Source: Deltaproteobacteria bacterium
GTDB taxonomy: Bacteria > Myxococcota_A > Polyangia > Polyangiales > Sandaracinaceae
Reading direction: 5' to 3'
Length of the DNA: 64,000 nt
Assembly (NCBI GenBank): GCA_017303575.1
Contig: JAFLCL010000016.1
Coordinates: forward strand, 1-64,000
The translations under genes were made by a program, and so were the position numbers. The notes below the pieces were generated by a model. That model saw only the letters and a list, made by a program, of their open reading frames with translations. It did not search any database and was not told the DNA's origin. Positions 1 through 8,504 of this stretch are shown here, piece after piece; position 1 is the first letter of the stretch, and each line of letters opens with the position of its first letter.

Positions 1-1323
1 GGTGCCATCGGCGGTGCAGCGGGCGGTGCGGCCACGGGCGCGGGCGGACGGTTGGGCACGCTCTGCGGCGAGGGGATCGACGCGAGGCCCGCGGCGCTGT
101 TCGCATCGCCCGAGAAGCCGAAGAAGGACGAGCTCTGGGGCGCGGGCGCGTCACCGAGGATCGCATCGAGATCAGCGACCTTCTTCTTCGCTTGTCCCGC
201 CTGCTCCTGGAGCTTGTCGAGCGCGTCGTTCACCGCGCTGGCGGCGGTACGGTACTGACCGCCGAAGTCCTGCACCTGGAAGCGGTCCATCTCGCGCTTG
301 CCCACCTTCACGGCGGCCTCGCGGAACTTCGCGAGCGGACGATCGCGCTCGAAGTAGAAGAGGATCATCGCGAGGAGCAGCAGCACGAACACCACCGCGC
401 CCATGAGCGGCAGCGCTGCGACCCAGTCGTCGCTCGAGGCGAGCTCCATGAGCGAGAGAGGCGAGGCCAGCGTGGGCACGGGCCGCGCGAGCACGTAGCC
501 CGCGTTCGCGAACGACGCGCTGCCGACCATCGGCGCATAGATCGCGAGGCCGCCAGTAGGCAGCGGGCTTGGATCACCGACCTGGCCCTGCGCGAACGGC
601 CCTGCGACGACCGTCGCGAGCGGCGCGCCCATGTCGTCGCGTCGCGGCGCGCCCGACACACCCTCGGGCATGGCGCTGCCGATCATCGCGTCGCGCACGA
701 AGAACCCGACGCTCGCGCCCGAGAGGCGCGACACGAGCCGGCCTGCGAAGACATCGTCGATGCGCTTGCCGTGCACGATCGCGCCGACGTAGCCGCCGTT
801 GTCGATCACGGGGCGCGCAGCCATGCGGTAGAGCTCGCCGTTCCAGAGCCACACGTCGTCGCGCATGTAGCCAGCCAGCGCCTGCGACACGAGCGGGAAC
901 GCACCGAGGCCTGCGCCTGCGGGAGGCGTCGCGGGCGCGTGATGCGCGACGATGATGCCGCGCGCATCGACGACGAAGACGAGGTCGCCCGACATCTCGG
1001 CGAGCTGTCCGTTGAGCGTCTCGATGTTCCGCTGGAGCGCGGTGCCGGCCTCGGCGGGGACCTCGGCTCCCGGCGTGCGCGCGTTGGCCGTGCGCAGCGC
1101 CTGACGGATCTCGCCGTTGGCGGCGATGGCAGCGATCGCGTCGATGCGCGCGCGCGCGTCGAGCTTGAGGACCATCTCGAGCTGCAGGCGATCGCGCGCG
1201 AGCTCGACCACCGTCTGATCACGGACGCGATCATCCAGCAGACGCGTCGCGATCACGGCGACGGCGATGCCCATGCCGGCGGCGATGGCGAGCACGAGGA
1301 TCCAGAAACGGGAGAGCAGCATC
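1..1323 (-). CDS. Membrane-anchored sensor with Cache-like ectodomain (3' end outside window)
   Basis: The first 441 residues of a protein are encoded; the C-terminus lies beyond the left edge. The start is an ATG at 1323. Residues about 7-23 form a first membrane span, and residues about 24-298 form an extracytoplasmic region that reads like a Cache ligand-binding domain (segments such as 'LVFVVDARGIIVAHH' and 'VWLWNGELYRMAARPVID'). A second span follows at about 299-321. The cytoplasmic part starts with a basic helical HAMP-like stretch and ends in a Pro/Ala-rich linker. The two-span topology suggests a signal receptor, but the output domain is not in view, so it could be a chemoreceptor, a kinase or another regulator. 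Similarity to the Cache fold is by eye. Confidence 0.75.
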
Positions 1324-1363
1324 GGGTGTCTTTCTCCGAGGGAACGAGGCGAGCGACGAGGAG

Positions 1364-2095
1364 CTACGGGCGCGCGAGCGTGATCGGCGCGACGACGATC
1401 TCGTGCGTGTCGCCGACGGTGACGGCTTGCGCGGGCCCCACCTCGTGCTCGCCCTGGAACACGTGGACGGTGTAGCTACCGGGCTCGACGCCGCGGAACA
1501 CGTAGCCGCCCGAGGGCTCCACGAACGCGCGCGCCACGAGATCGGGGAGCGCGTGGAGATGACCACGGACGTGCGGCAGGTTGCGATCGCGCAGCGGCCA
1601 GTGGCCGGGCGTGCTCACCGTGATGGGCCGCGCGTTGCCGGGCGCCGTCTGCACGGGGCCGAGCTCGGCGTTGCCCTCCGCCAGGATCTCGTAGGCGCAC
1701 GCGTCGTCGTTGCGCACGGGGCTCGCCACGCCGACGCGCACGATCACCGTCGAGGGGAAGAGCGATCCGTTGTGCAGGCGCAGCGCCGGCTGCTCGCCCG
1801 CCGAGGGACTGCCCGAGCCCGTCAGCACGACGGCGAGCTCGCGGGCCGTGTCGATGTGCGGCGTCGCGGGCGCAATCACGCCGTTCCACTCCTCCCAGTA
1901 CCGAAGGCGGGCGGCTTCGGCCTCGGCGGACGGCGTCACCACCGACGGGAAGTCCGTAGGGACCGTCAGCGTGCCACGCACGTCCCCTGCGAGCGCAGAG
2001 GCCGCGACGAGCGAGCCCGCACAGGCGATGGCCAACGCAGGGATGACGGGGGAGGGGAGAACGGTCGATCGAGGTCCGGAGGACGAAGTGCGCAT
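1364..2095 (-). CDS. Secreted protein with carboxypeptidase-regulatory-like (Ig-like) end
   Basis: This 243-residue protein has an N-terminal signal sequence (hydrophobic stretch about residues 16-36 ending in 'ASALAG'), so it is probably periplasmic or exported. The C-terminal third contains 'GGYVFRGVEPGSYTVHVF', typical of carboxypeptidase-regulatory-like/CnaB beta-sandwich folds that often sit in plastocyanin-like or surface proteins. No catalytic motif was recognised. It lies 40 bp upstream of the Cache-domain gene on the same strand, so the two may be cotranscribed and could act together in sensing. The function is unknown. Confidence 0.7.
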   Translation of the reverse strand: MRTSSSGPRSTVLPSPVIPALAIACAGSLVAASALAGDVRGTLTVPTDFPSVVTPSAEAEAARLRYWEEWNGVIAPATPHIDTARELAVVLTGSGSPSAGEQPALRLHNGSLFPSTVIVRVGVASPVRNDDACAYEILAEGNAELGPVQTAPGNARPITVSTPGHWPLRDRNLPHVRGHLHALPDLVARAFVEPSGGYVFRGVEPGSYTVHVFQGEHEVGPAQAVTVGDTHEIVVAPITLARP

Positions 2096-2164
2096 GGGCG
2101 CCCCGAGCCTACCGAACCCCTTCGATCGAGATCAACGTTTCCCGAGGCCCAGCGCTCCTCGATT

Positions 2165-2212
2165 CGACGGGGACCTCGAGGGGCCAGAGGTCCCTCGACC
2201 CAGGCCAACTCA
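2165..2212 (-). repeat. Dispersed stop-codon/hairpin element, copy 1
   Basis: Read on the minus strand, this begins with the TGA stop of the 108-residue gene and continues into a sequence nearly identical to 10295-10341. The core (2176-2198) is an inverted repeat, TCGAGGG...CCCTCGA around a TCT loop, so it can fold as a hairpin and may work as a transcription terminator. The two copies match for about 45 bases with a few differences, and both include the stop codon and the following GTTG. Confidence 0.7.
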
Positions 2213-2536
2213 GAAGAGGTCGCGGAAGCCGACGGCCGGCTTCTTGCGGCCTTCGAGGATCGCGTTCACCGCGCGGACGAGGCGCGTCTTGGCCGGACCC
2301 GAGATGGTCTCGCCGCGCATCGCCTTCTCGATCTGCGGAAGCGTCACGGGACGGCCCGAGCGCGGCTTCTGCTTCACGACGGCGTCGTCCTTCTCGGCCT
2401 TGCCAGCCTTGATGGCGGCCTTCTTGGCCACGAGCGCGAGGTCCTCGGAGGTGCGGCGCTCGAGGCCGCGCGAGGTGAGCGCGAGGCGGCGCGCATCGAT
2501 CTTGTGGTTCTTGAGCGAGTCACTGAGCTTCGACAT
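2210..2536 (-). CDS. Small basic protein of unknown function
   Basis: This 108-residue, lysine/arginine-rich protein starts at an ATG at 2536. There is no signal peptide, membrane span or cysteine, so it is probably cytoplasmic. It reads as mostly helical, with the segments 'TSRGLERRTSEDLALVAKK' and 'TLPQIEKAMRGETISGPAK'; the second looks somewhat like a helix-turn-helix or SAP-like helical pair and could bind nucleic acid, but no family was recognised. It is monocistronic. The stop codon is part of a dispersed hairpin element that also follows the gene at 9419-10297. Confidence 0.6.
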   Translation of the reverse strand: MSKLSDSLKNHKIDARRLALTSRGLERRTSEDLALVAKKAAIKAGKAEKDDAVVKQKPRSGRPVTLPQIEKAMRGETISGPAKTRLVRAVNAILEGRKKPAVGFRDLF

Positions 2537-2656
2537 TCGGTTCCCGTCGCGAAAAAGGGCGCCGAACCTAAACGCAGGCCCGCGGGATCGCAAGTGGAAC
2601 CATCCGCGTACGTCGTCACACGCCCGACACGCGCGCGCTGGTATGGTCACGCGCCG

Positions 2657-3274
2657 ATGCCAGACGCTGGGTCGTTCGCTCTCGAGCCGCGCACCGTACC
2701 CGCCCACGCCGGGGTCTCGCTCGAAGCGCGAGCGAACGGAGAGATCCTCTGTCGACGTGCGTTCTTCGAGGCGCTGCGGGACGAGCCCGGGATGCGCGCG
2801 ACGATGAGCGACACGCTCCGCGCGTTGGGGATGGCTGCGATGGCGTGGGAGACAGCGCCGCTCTCTCGCGCGAACGCCGAGCGACCGATGCTGCAGCTCG
2901 TGCTTCCGCATCCGGCGCTCGCGCGCGCCGAGCCCGATGCGCGTCCCTTCGACGAGCACCTCGCGCAGGGCGCTGGCAGCGAGCGCATCGTGTGGTTCGA
3001 GAACTTCGGGCACGACGCGCGTCTGGTCGTGCCGTGCGCGCCGAGCCCGAGGAGCCGCTTCGGTCACCTCGCGACCTTCCTCGCGAGCGCGAGCCCGTCG
3101 CAGTGCGATGCGCTGTGGCAGGTCGTGGGACAGCTCGCGTGCGATCACCTCGCGCGCACCGAGGCGCCCGTGTGGGTGTCGACAGCGGGCATGGCCGTGT
3201 CGTGGCTCCACGTGCGCCTCGATCTGCGTCCGAAGTACTATCGGACCGACGCGCTCCGCAGTCCCGACGCGTGA
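2657..3274 (+). CDS. DUF6940-like protein
   Basis: This 205-residue cytoplasmic-looking protein starts at an ATG at 2657. The C-terminal part carries 'RSRFGHLATFLASA', 'QCDALWQVVGQ' and the ending 'WLHVRLDLRPKYY'. I associate this pattern (Gly-His-Leu block, then Val-Ser-Thr-Ala-Gly, then Trp-Leu-His-Val-Arg-Leu) with the uncharacterised DUF6940 family. No catalytic role is known to me. It lies in the gap between divergent small genes and stands alone. The family assignment is from memory and has not been searched. Confidence 0.65.
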   Translation: MPDAGSFALEPRTVPAHAGVSLEARANGEILCRRAFFEALRDEPGMRATMSDTLRALGMAAMAWETAPLSRANAERPMLQLVLPHPALARAEPDARPFDEHLAQGAGSERIVWFENFGHDARLVVPCAPSPRSRFGHLATFLASASPSQCDALWQVVGQLACDHLARTEAPVWVSTAGMAVSWLHVRLDLRPKYYRTDALRSPDA

Positions 3275-3388
3275 CGCGACGGCGGCGGTGATCTCGCGCA
3301 CGTTGACGCGCCGCGGCGTCTGGTCGTGGCTTCCCTGGGGCGCGCGTTCCGTGCTACCGCAGGCCTCTTTTCGGAGGATCAGGAGCAC

Positions 3389-4432
3389 ATGCCGAACGCG
3401 TACATCTCGGGCATCGGTGGGTATGTCCCGCCGGACGTGGTCTCGAACGACGAGCTCGCGAAGCGCTACGGGATCGACACGACCCACGAGTGGATCCACC
3501 AGCGCACCGGCATCGAGGAGCGTCGCTACGCGGCCGAGGGCGTGGGCAGCGGCGAGATGGGCTACTACGCCGCGAAGAAGGCGCTCGAGAACGCGCAGAT
3601 GTCGATCCGCGACATCGACATGATCATCTTCGCGACGCTCTCGCCCGACATCCACTTCCCCGGCACGGGCTGCCTGATGCAGCGCCGCTTCACGGAGCTC
3701 TTCGAGGGCGACATGCCGCGCTACGTGCCGGCGCTCGACATCCGCAACCAGTGCTCCGGCTTCCTCTACGGCCTCGCGATCGGCGCGGGCATGGTGCAGG
3801 CCGGCACCGCGAAGCACGTGCTCCTCGTGGGCTCCGAGACGCACTCGGCCGCGCTCGACATGACGACGCGTGGCCGCACCGTCACCTCGCTCTTCGGCGA
3901 CGGCGCAGGCGCGGCGATCATCAGCGCCACCGACGATCCCAAGCGCGGCCTGCGCAAGTGGCAGCTCGGCGCGGACGGCCGCGGCGCCGAAGCGCTCTGC
4001 ATGCGCGTCTGGGACATCACCAAGCGCCCCTTCATCGACACGCCGAACGGCCGCGACGGAGTCGGCGTGATCCCGCCCGAGATCATGTGGCCGCAGATGG
4101 ACGGCAAGCAGGTCTTCAGGAACGCCGTCGAGAAGATGTGCATGTCGCTCATGGGCGTGTGCTTCGAGCTCGGCCTCTCCGCCGAGGACATCGATCTGTT
4201 CGTGTTCCACCAGGCGAACATGCGGATCAACCAGTACGTGGCGAACTCGCTCGGCATCCCCGAGAACAAGCTCATCCACAACATCCACAAGTACGGCAAC
4301 ACCACGGCCGCCACGATCCCGCTCTTGCTGTGGGAGGCCGTGGAGACGGGCCGCCTCAAGCCGGGCATGAAGGTCGCGATGAGCGCGTTCGGCGCGGGCT
4401 ACACGTGGGGCGCCGCGGTCATCGACTGGTGA
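3389..4432 (+). CDS. 3-oxoacyl-ACP synthase III (FabH) family ketosynthase
   Basis: This 347-residue thiolase-fold enzyme matches FabH in length. The start at ATG 3389 follows a purine-rich AGGATCAGGAG. The catalytic triad of the family is intact: Cys122 in 'NQCSGF', His274 in 'VFHQANMR' and Asn304 in 'KYGNTTAA'. These enzymes condense an acyl-CoA primer with malonyl-ACP. It could start fatty-acid synthesis or serve a specialised lipid, because no other fab gene is adjacent and no acyl-carrier gene is near. The stop overlaps the GTG start of the next gene by four bases, so the two are translationally coupled, although the partner is a lipoprotein with no obvious lipid role. Confidence 0.88.
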   Translation: MPNAYISGIGGYVPPDVVSNDELAKRYGIDTTHEWIHQRTGIEERRYAAEGVGSGEMGYYAAKKALENAQMSIRDIDMIIFATLSPDIHFPGTGCLMQRRFTELFEGDMPRYVPALDIRNQCSGFLYGLAIGAGMVQAGTAKHVLLVGSETHSAALDMTTRGRTVTSLFGDGAGAAIISATDDPKRGLRKWQLGADGRGAEALCMRVWDITKRPFIDTPNGRDGVGVIPPEIMWPQMDGKQVFRNAVEKMCMSLMGVCFELGLSAEDIDLFVFHQANMRINQYVANSLGIPENKLIHNIHKYGNTTAATIPLLLWEAVETGRLKPGMKVAMSAFGAGYTWGAAVIDW

Positions 4433-5046
4433 GCAACGTGCGGCTCGCGCGCGTGCTCGTGCTGCTCCTCGTGAGCACGCTCGGAGGCTGCACGTGCGAG
4501 CCGGAGCTCGAGCCATCGGCGGACGCCGCGCGGGTCGTTCGCGACGCAGCGAGCGACGCGCCCACGGCGACCGACGCGCCGCGCGACGACGACGCGCAGG
4601 TCGCGTCGATCGAGGACGCGTGGCTCGATCGCGTGGACGGTTGCATCTCACCGCTCCCGCTCGATCGCGCGGGCGCTCCGTGTCTGGACGGGACCGACTG
4701 TCCGCCCGGTCTGCTGTGTCTGCCGCCAGGCTCTCTCTCCGCGAGCGGCAGCTGCCAGGTGCCCGCGATCGATGGGTGCGGGTGCCCCGAGGGCTCGACG
4801 CTGGCGAGCTACGTCACGTCCTCGTCGGTGCATGCGATCTGCGCGCCCGATAGCTGCCCCGCGCGGGTGACCGACGCGTCCCGGCTCGGCGCCGCGTGCG
4901 AGACGCTGCGCGATTGCGCGGACTGGATGATCTGCGAGTCGGGCGTCTGCGCGCTGACGTGCACGGCGCAGTGCAGCTGTCCCTCCGGCCTCCGCTGCGA
5001 GTCCGTGGTGATCCCGAGCGGCGTCTCGACGCGCTGTCTGCGCTGA
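4429..5046 (+). CDS. Cys-rich lipoprotein with Asp/Ala-rich linker
   Basis: This 205-residue lipoprotein starts at a GTG that overlaps the ketosynthase stop (GTGA). A second GTG at 4438 is also possible. The signal sequence ends in the lipobox 'LGGC'. An Asp/Ala-rich linker follows, then a region with many cysteines in EGF-like or knottin-like spacing ('CPPGLLC', 'CTAQCSC', 'CESGVC'). It is probably anchored in the outer membrane and disulfide-stabilised. No enzyme motif was seen. Proteins of this design are common in myxobacteria and of unknown role. Confidence 0.75.
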   Translation: MSNVRLARVLVLLLVSTLGGCTCEPELEPSADAARVVRDAASDAPTATDAPRDDDAQVASIEDAWLDRVDGCISPLPLDRAGAPCLDGTDCPPGLLCLPPGSLSASGSCQVPAIDGCGCPEGSTLASYVTSSSVHAICAPDSCPARVTDASRLGAACETLRDCADWMICESGVCALTCTAQCSCPSGLRCESVVIPSGVSTRCLR

Positions 5047-5080
5047 GCCAGCGCGCTTCCGTTCCTCTCGCGAGGGCTCC

Positions 5081-6793
5081 ATGATCGCGCGCATGCGTCC
5101 AAGCCCGATCGCGCCGCTCGTCGTCTCCCTCGCGCTCTCTGCCTGTGATCCAGCACCGGTCTCGAACGACGCGGGGAGCGAGGTGGATGCTGCGGCTGGC
5201 GAGGATGCGCCCGCGATCGACGCGTTCGTACCCCCGATGGACTGGCCCGCGTCGGAGGTGCCCGCCTCGACGGAGATCGAGCCCGGCGTCGTGCGCGAGC
5301 TGATCACGATCGACGGCTTCGACGCGCCGCCCAACCCCACGACCTCGACCGACACGCCGGACACGCTCGACCGCGCGCGCTTCGTGCGCTTCCGCGCGAG
5401 CACCCCGAGCGAGCCACGCGCTGTCGTGATCGCGATGCCCGGCATCTTCGGTGGCGCGGGCAGCTTCGAGCCGCTCGCTCGCTCGCTCGTACGTCGCTCG
5501 ATCGAGAGCGCCGCGCCGATCGAGGTGTGGGCGATCGATCGTCGATCGAACGGCCTCGAGGATCTGCGTGGCCTCGACGCCGCCGAGGCCGAAGAGAACG
5601 TCGACATCGCGCGCGGCTACTACTTCGGCAGCGACACCGTGGGAGGCACGGCGTTCGCCGGCTTCGTCCCGCAGACCGACGTCGCCTACGCGAGCGAGTG
5701 GGGGCTCGAGACGCACTTCGGCGATCTGCGCGCGATGATCGAGCGTGTGCCCGAGGGCGCGCGTCGCGGTCACGTGTTCCTGCTCGGCCACTCGCTCGGC
5801 GCCTCGATGACGGAGACCTTCGCGGCGTGGACGTTCTCGGACGGTGTGCGTGGCAGCGACCTGCTCGCGGGCGTGGTGCTCGTCGACGGTGCCGCGGGCG
5901 AGGCGCCGATCACCGAGACCGAGTACCTCGAGGGCGGTGGCAGCTCGAGCATCCCCATCACCGGCCTCACCGCGATCCGCGACACCACGCGCTACGTCGC
6001 GCTCCCGATCCTCGGGGTCAGCGTCTACGCGCAGGCAGAGATCGTCGCGATGGCCGCCGCGCTCTCGCCCGACGAGGTGCGCATGGGTGATCGAGAGCGT
6101 GATCGTGTGCTGCGCACGCTGCTCAGCGCCACGGGCACGCTGCCGCCGATGACGAACGAGGCCGCGTTCGGCTTCGGCTTCGACGACGCATCGAACGGCC
6201 TCTCGTTCGCCGCCGTGTCGATGGGTCAGCCCGTCGGACCCGTGGAGCCCTACGACAGCGTGTTCGGCGCGCGACTGGAGCGGCCCTCGGATCGCACCGT
6301 CACCTACACGTGGATCGACGCGCCCGACGCGACGCCCGTGGAGTGGACGCCGCTCGCGAACCTCGCGGAGGCATGGAGCTCGGGCCGCACCAACTTCGCC
6401 GAGTGGTACTTCCCCGCGCGCCTCAGCCTCGATCTCGCAGCGTGCGGAGGCCTCGCGATCGAGGACGGCGCTTGGCAAGAGTCGCAGACGCTCCGCTGCG
6501 AGGGCGGCGCTGCGATGGACGCGCCGGTGCTCGCGATCGCTGCGGGCCTGCGCGACGTCGCGAGCTACGAGAGCTCACGCCTGCGGGGCGCGCCCGTCGG
6601 CGCGGGTCGTCCCAACGCGGGCGCGACACGTGACAGCGACGAGGGCTACCGCATCCTCGACGCGACCACGATGACGCACATCGATCCGCTCACCGCCGCC
6701 GACACCGAGGCCAACGTGGTGCCCGAGACGATCCTCGCGTTCGTGAGCGCGAACGTGGAGAGCGGCACCACGGGCCCGATCGATCTGCCCTGA
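5081..6793 (+). CDS. Alpha/beta-hydrolase lipoprotein
   Basis: This 570-residue lipoprotein has its lipobox at 'LSAC' (Cys22), followed by an Asp/Ala-rich linker. 'VVIAMPGIFG' at the first strand and 'LLGHSLGASM' (nucleophile Ser238) are hallmark alpha/beta-hydrolase elements, so a lipase or esterase acting outside the cytoplasm is likely. The acid and His of the triad were not fixed; 'MTHIDPLTA' near the end may hold the His. It is larger than a minimal hydrolase because of inserted lid-like regions. It follows the Cys-rich lipoprotein after 34 bases and may be in the same transcript. Confidence 0.78.
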   Translation: MIARMRPSPIAPLVVSLALSACDPAPVSNDAGSEVDAAAGEDAPAIDAFVPPMDWPASEVPASTEIEPGVVRELITIDGFDAPPNPTTSTDTPDTLDRARFVRFRASTPSEPRAVVIAMPGIFGGAGSFEPLARSLVRRSIESAAPIEVWAIDRRSNGLEDLRGLDAAEAEENVDIARGYYFGSDTVGGTAFAGFVPQTDVAYASEWGLETHFGDLRAMIERVPEGARRGHVFLLGHSLGASMTETFAAWTFSDGVRGSDLLAGVVLVDGAAGEAPITETEYLEGGGSSSIPITGLTAIRDTTRYVALPILGVSVYAQAEIVAMAAALSPDEVRMGDRERDRVLRTLLSATGTLPPMTNEAAFGFGFDDASNGLSFAAVSMGQPVGPVEPYDSVFGARLERPSDRTVTYTWIDAPDATPVEWTPLANLAEAWSSGRTNFAEWYFPARLSLDLAACGGLAIEDGAWQESQTLRCEGGAAMDAPVLAIAAGLRDVASYESSRLRGAPVGAGRPNAGATRDSDEGYRILDATTMTHIDPLTAADTEANVVPETILAFVSANVESGTTGPIDLP

Positions 6794-6809
6794 TCGTTCG
6801 CGGCGCTCC

Positions 6810-7850
6810 TCACTGCTCGAAGCGCATCGAGAGGATGCGCGTCGCCTCGGCGTCGAGCTCCTGATCGAAGCGCTCGCCGCCGAGGAAGCCCTCCGGCAGT
6901 GGCAAGAAGACACGCACGAGCAGCCGATCGTCGTGCGGCCACACCAGGATCCCGCAGCCCCGCGGTGCCTGCGCGCCCTCCGCCGGTTGCGTGTACGCGA
7001 GGCCGCGCACGGCGTCGGCGCCGTAGGCGAGGTCGGCCTCCGTCGAGAAGCACTCCGCGTGCGGCTGACATGCGGCCAGCCGATCGGGCACCACCCCTCG
7101 CATCTCGAGGCTCGAGAGCGCCACGCGCGCCGCGCGATCGAGCAGCTCGGGCGAGAGCGGACAGCGCGGACCTTCCGCAGCAGCGATCACGATCGTGATC
7201 GGCTCGCTCGTGGGGAGCGTCACGATCGTGTTGCCGCACGGGCCGAGGATCCCTTCGCTGGTGAGGCCGCTGCAGGCGCGCACGAGGTAGCGCCCGGGTG
7301 GCGGCCCGAACGCGTCGAAGCAGAGGCGCCCACGTTCGTTCGCCCATCGCCGCACGAGGCCGTTCCACTCGAGCTCCACGCGTGCGCCGGGTGGCAGCTC
7401 GAGCCGACGCGTCATCGGCCGCTCGCACTCGGGGCACACGCCACCGCACGGGCACGAGCACGCGCGCAGAGGCCCCTCGGGCTCGTCGATGGAGTCGGCC
7501 ACGAGCAGACCGAGCGGCTGCTCGAGAGACGAGAGCGTGATGCTCTCGAGCTGCCCGTACGTGGTGTCTACCGACAGCGCCTCGAGCGCGCGTGACTCGA
7601 TCACGAGGTGCGCCGGCGTGGGCGCGGTCCCGACGGGGACCGGGAGAACGGTCGGCGAGGGAAGGCGCGGCCCCGCGACGATGCTCGGCGCCGAGCCGCT
7701 CGAGAGCGCGCTCGGCGCGAGCACGGGTGACTCCGTCGGCGTGACGTGTGGGGGTGACGACGAAGGTGTCGTTGCGGGCGCGCTCGCGGGCGAGCTGCAT
7801 CCGATCACCGAGCACGACAGCAAGACGAACGAGCGTGATCGCATGGACAC
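6810..7850 (-). CDS. Lipoprotein with Cys-cluster, unknown function
   Basis: This is a 346-residue lipoprotein (lipobox 'VIGC', Cys18) with a Ser/Pro/Thr-rich linker to about residue 60. A compact Cys cluster, 'CSCPCGGVCPEC', sits near residue 130 and resembles a metal-binding knuckle, which is unusual in an exported protein. The middle part ('RYLVRACSG', 'TIVTLPTSEPITI') looks like beta-rich domains, and the C-terminus is helical. The gene converges with the hydrolase gene (16 bases apart) and follows the gene at 7866 on the same strand after 15 bases. No family was recognised. Confidence 0.65.
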   Translation of the reverse strand: MSMRSRSFVLLSCSVIGCSSPASAPATTPSSSPPHVTPTESPVLAPSALSSGSAPSIVAGPRLPSPTVLPVPVGTAPTPAHLVIESRALEALSVDTTYGQLESITLSSLEQPLGLLVADSIDEPEGPLRACSCPCGGVCPECERPMTRRLELPPGARVELEWNGLVRRWANERGRLCFDAFGPPPGRYLVRACSGLTSEGILGPCGNTIVTLPTSEPITIVIAAAEGPRCPLSPELLDRAARVALSSLEMRGVVPDRLAACQPHAECFSTEADLAYGADAVRGLAYTQPAEGAQAPRGCGILVWPHDDRLLVRVFLPLPEGFLGGERFDQELDAEATRILSMRFEQ

Positions 7851-7865
7851 CTCGTCGTCGGTCGC

Positions 7866-8504
7866 TCAGCGCGGCGCGCTGCGAGAGACCTCGAGCACGA
7901 TGTGCGTCGGCCGACCATCGCTCGTGGCGGGGAAGGGCGTGCGCTCGAGCGCCGCGTCGATGCACGGCAGCGCGCGATCGATCTCGGGGACCATCGTCTC
8001 GAGCTCGCACCGTGTCGCGCCCGAGGCCTCGACGTGGAGCGATGCGCGGATCGAGCCGACAGCGTCAGGACCGAGCACGCTGCGGTAGCACTGCTCCACA
8101 CGCAGGTGCTGCGCTGCGAGCGCGTGACGCGCGATGCCCGCGGAGATCGGTCCCGAGGTCGTGTGCACGGTGATCGTCACGTTCGATGCCTCGGCCCGCC
8201 GCGCCCGCGCCAACTCCTCGTCGCGCGCGCGCTCGCGTCGATCGAGCGCCTCCGCCTCGACCTCCGCGGCCTGCTGCGCCTGGGCCTCCGACTCGCTCTC
8301 GGTGTCCGTCGAGGATCCCGTCTCGGTGGAGGTCGTGGCCTCCGTCGATGTCTCCGTGGAAGCCGCAGTCTCGGTGGAGATCTCGCCTTCGTTCGTCGAT
8401 GCCTCTTCGCCCGACGTCTCGGAGCCGTGGTCACGCGTCGCGTAGTGCCCGCGGTCACACGCCACCAGCGCGAGGGCGCTCACGATCAGGAGCTTCTGCA
8501 TCAC
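7866..8504 (-). CDS. Lipoprotein with AgmX/PglI-like C-terminal domain
   Basis: This lipoprotein is about 212 residues long. The start is GTG 8504 or, just inside it, ATG 8501; the ATG overlaps the TGA of the upstream TetR gene by one base (TGATG). The signal ends in 'LVAC'. A long Ser/Thr/Glu-rich low-complexity linker follows, then an Ala/Glu/Arg helix, then a C-terminal domain with 'VEQCYRSVLGPDAVGSIRASL' spaced from 'CIDAAL'. That layout matches the AgmX/PglI C-terminal (TonB-like) domain of myxobacteria. The linker probably spans the periplasm or peptidoglycan. Coupling to a TetR gene suggests joint regulation. Confidence 0.72.
   Translation of the reverse strand: MMQKLLIVSALALVACDRGHYATRDHGSETSGEEASTNEGEISTETAASTETSTEATTSTETGSSTDTESESEAQAQQAAEVEAEALDRRERARDEELARARRAEASNVTITVHTTSGPISAGIARHALAAQHLRVEQCYRSVLGPDAVGSIRASLHVEASGATRCELETMVPEIDRALPCIDAALERTPFPATSDGRPTHIVLEVSRSAPR

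Noticed and set aside
192-1475. Long Arg/His-rich open frame opposite the Cache-domain gene
   Set aside because: It is an antisense shadow caused by high GC; the minus-strand protein has membrane spans and a folded-domain pattern, while this frame has no family features.
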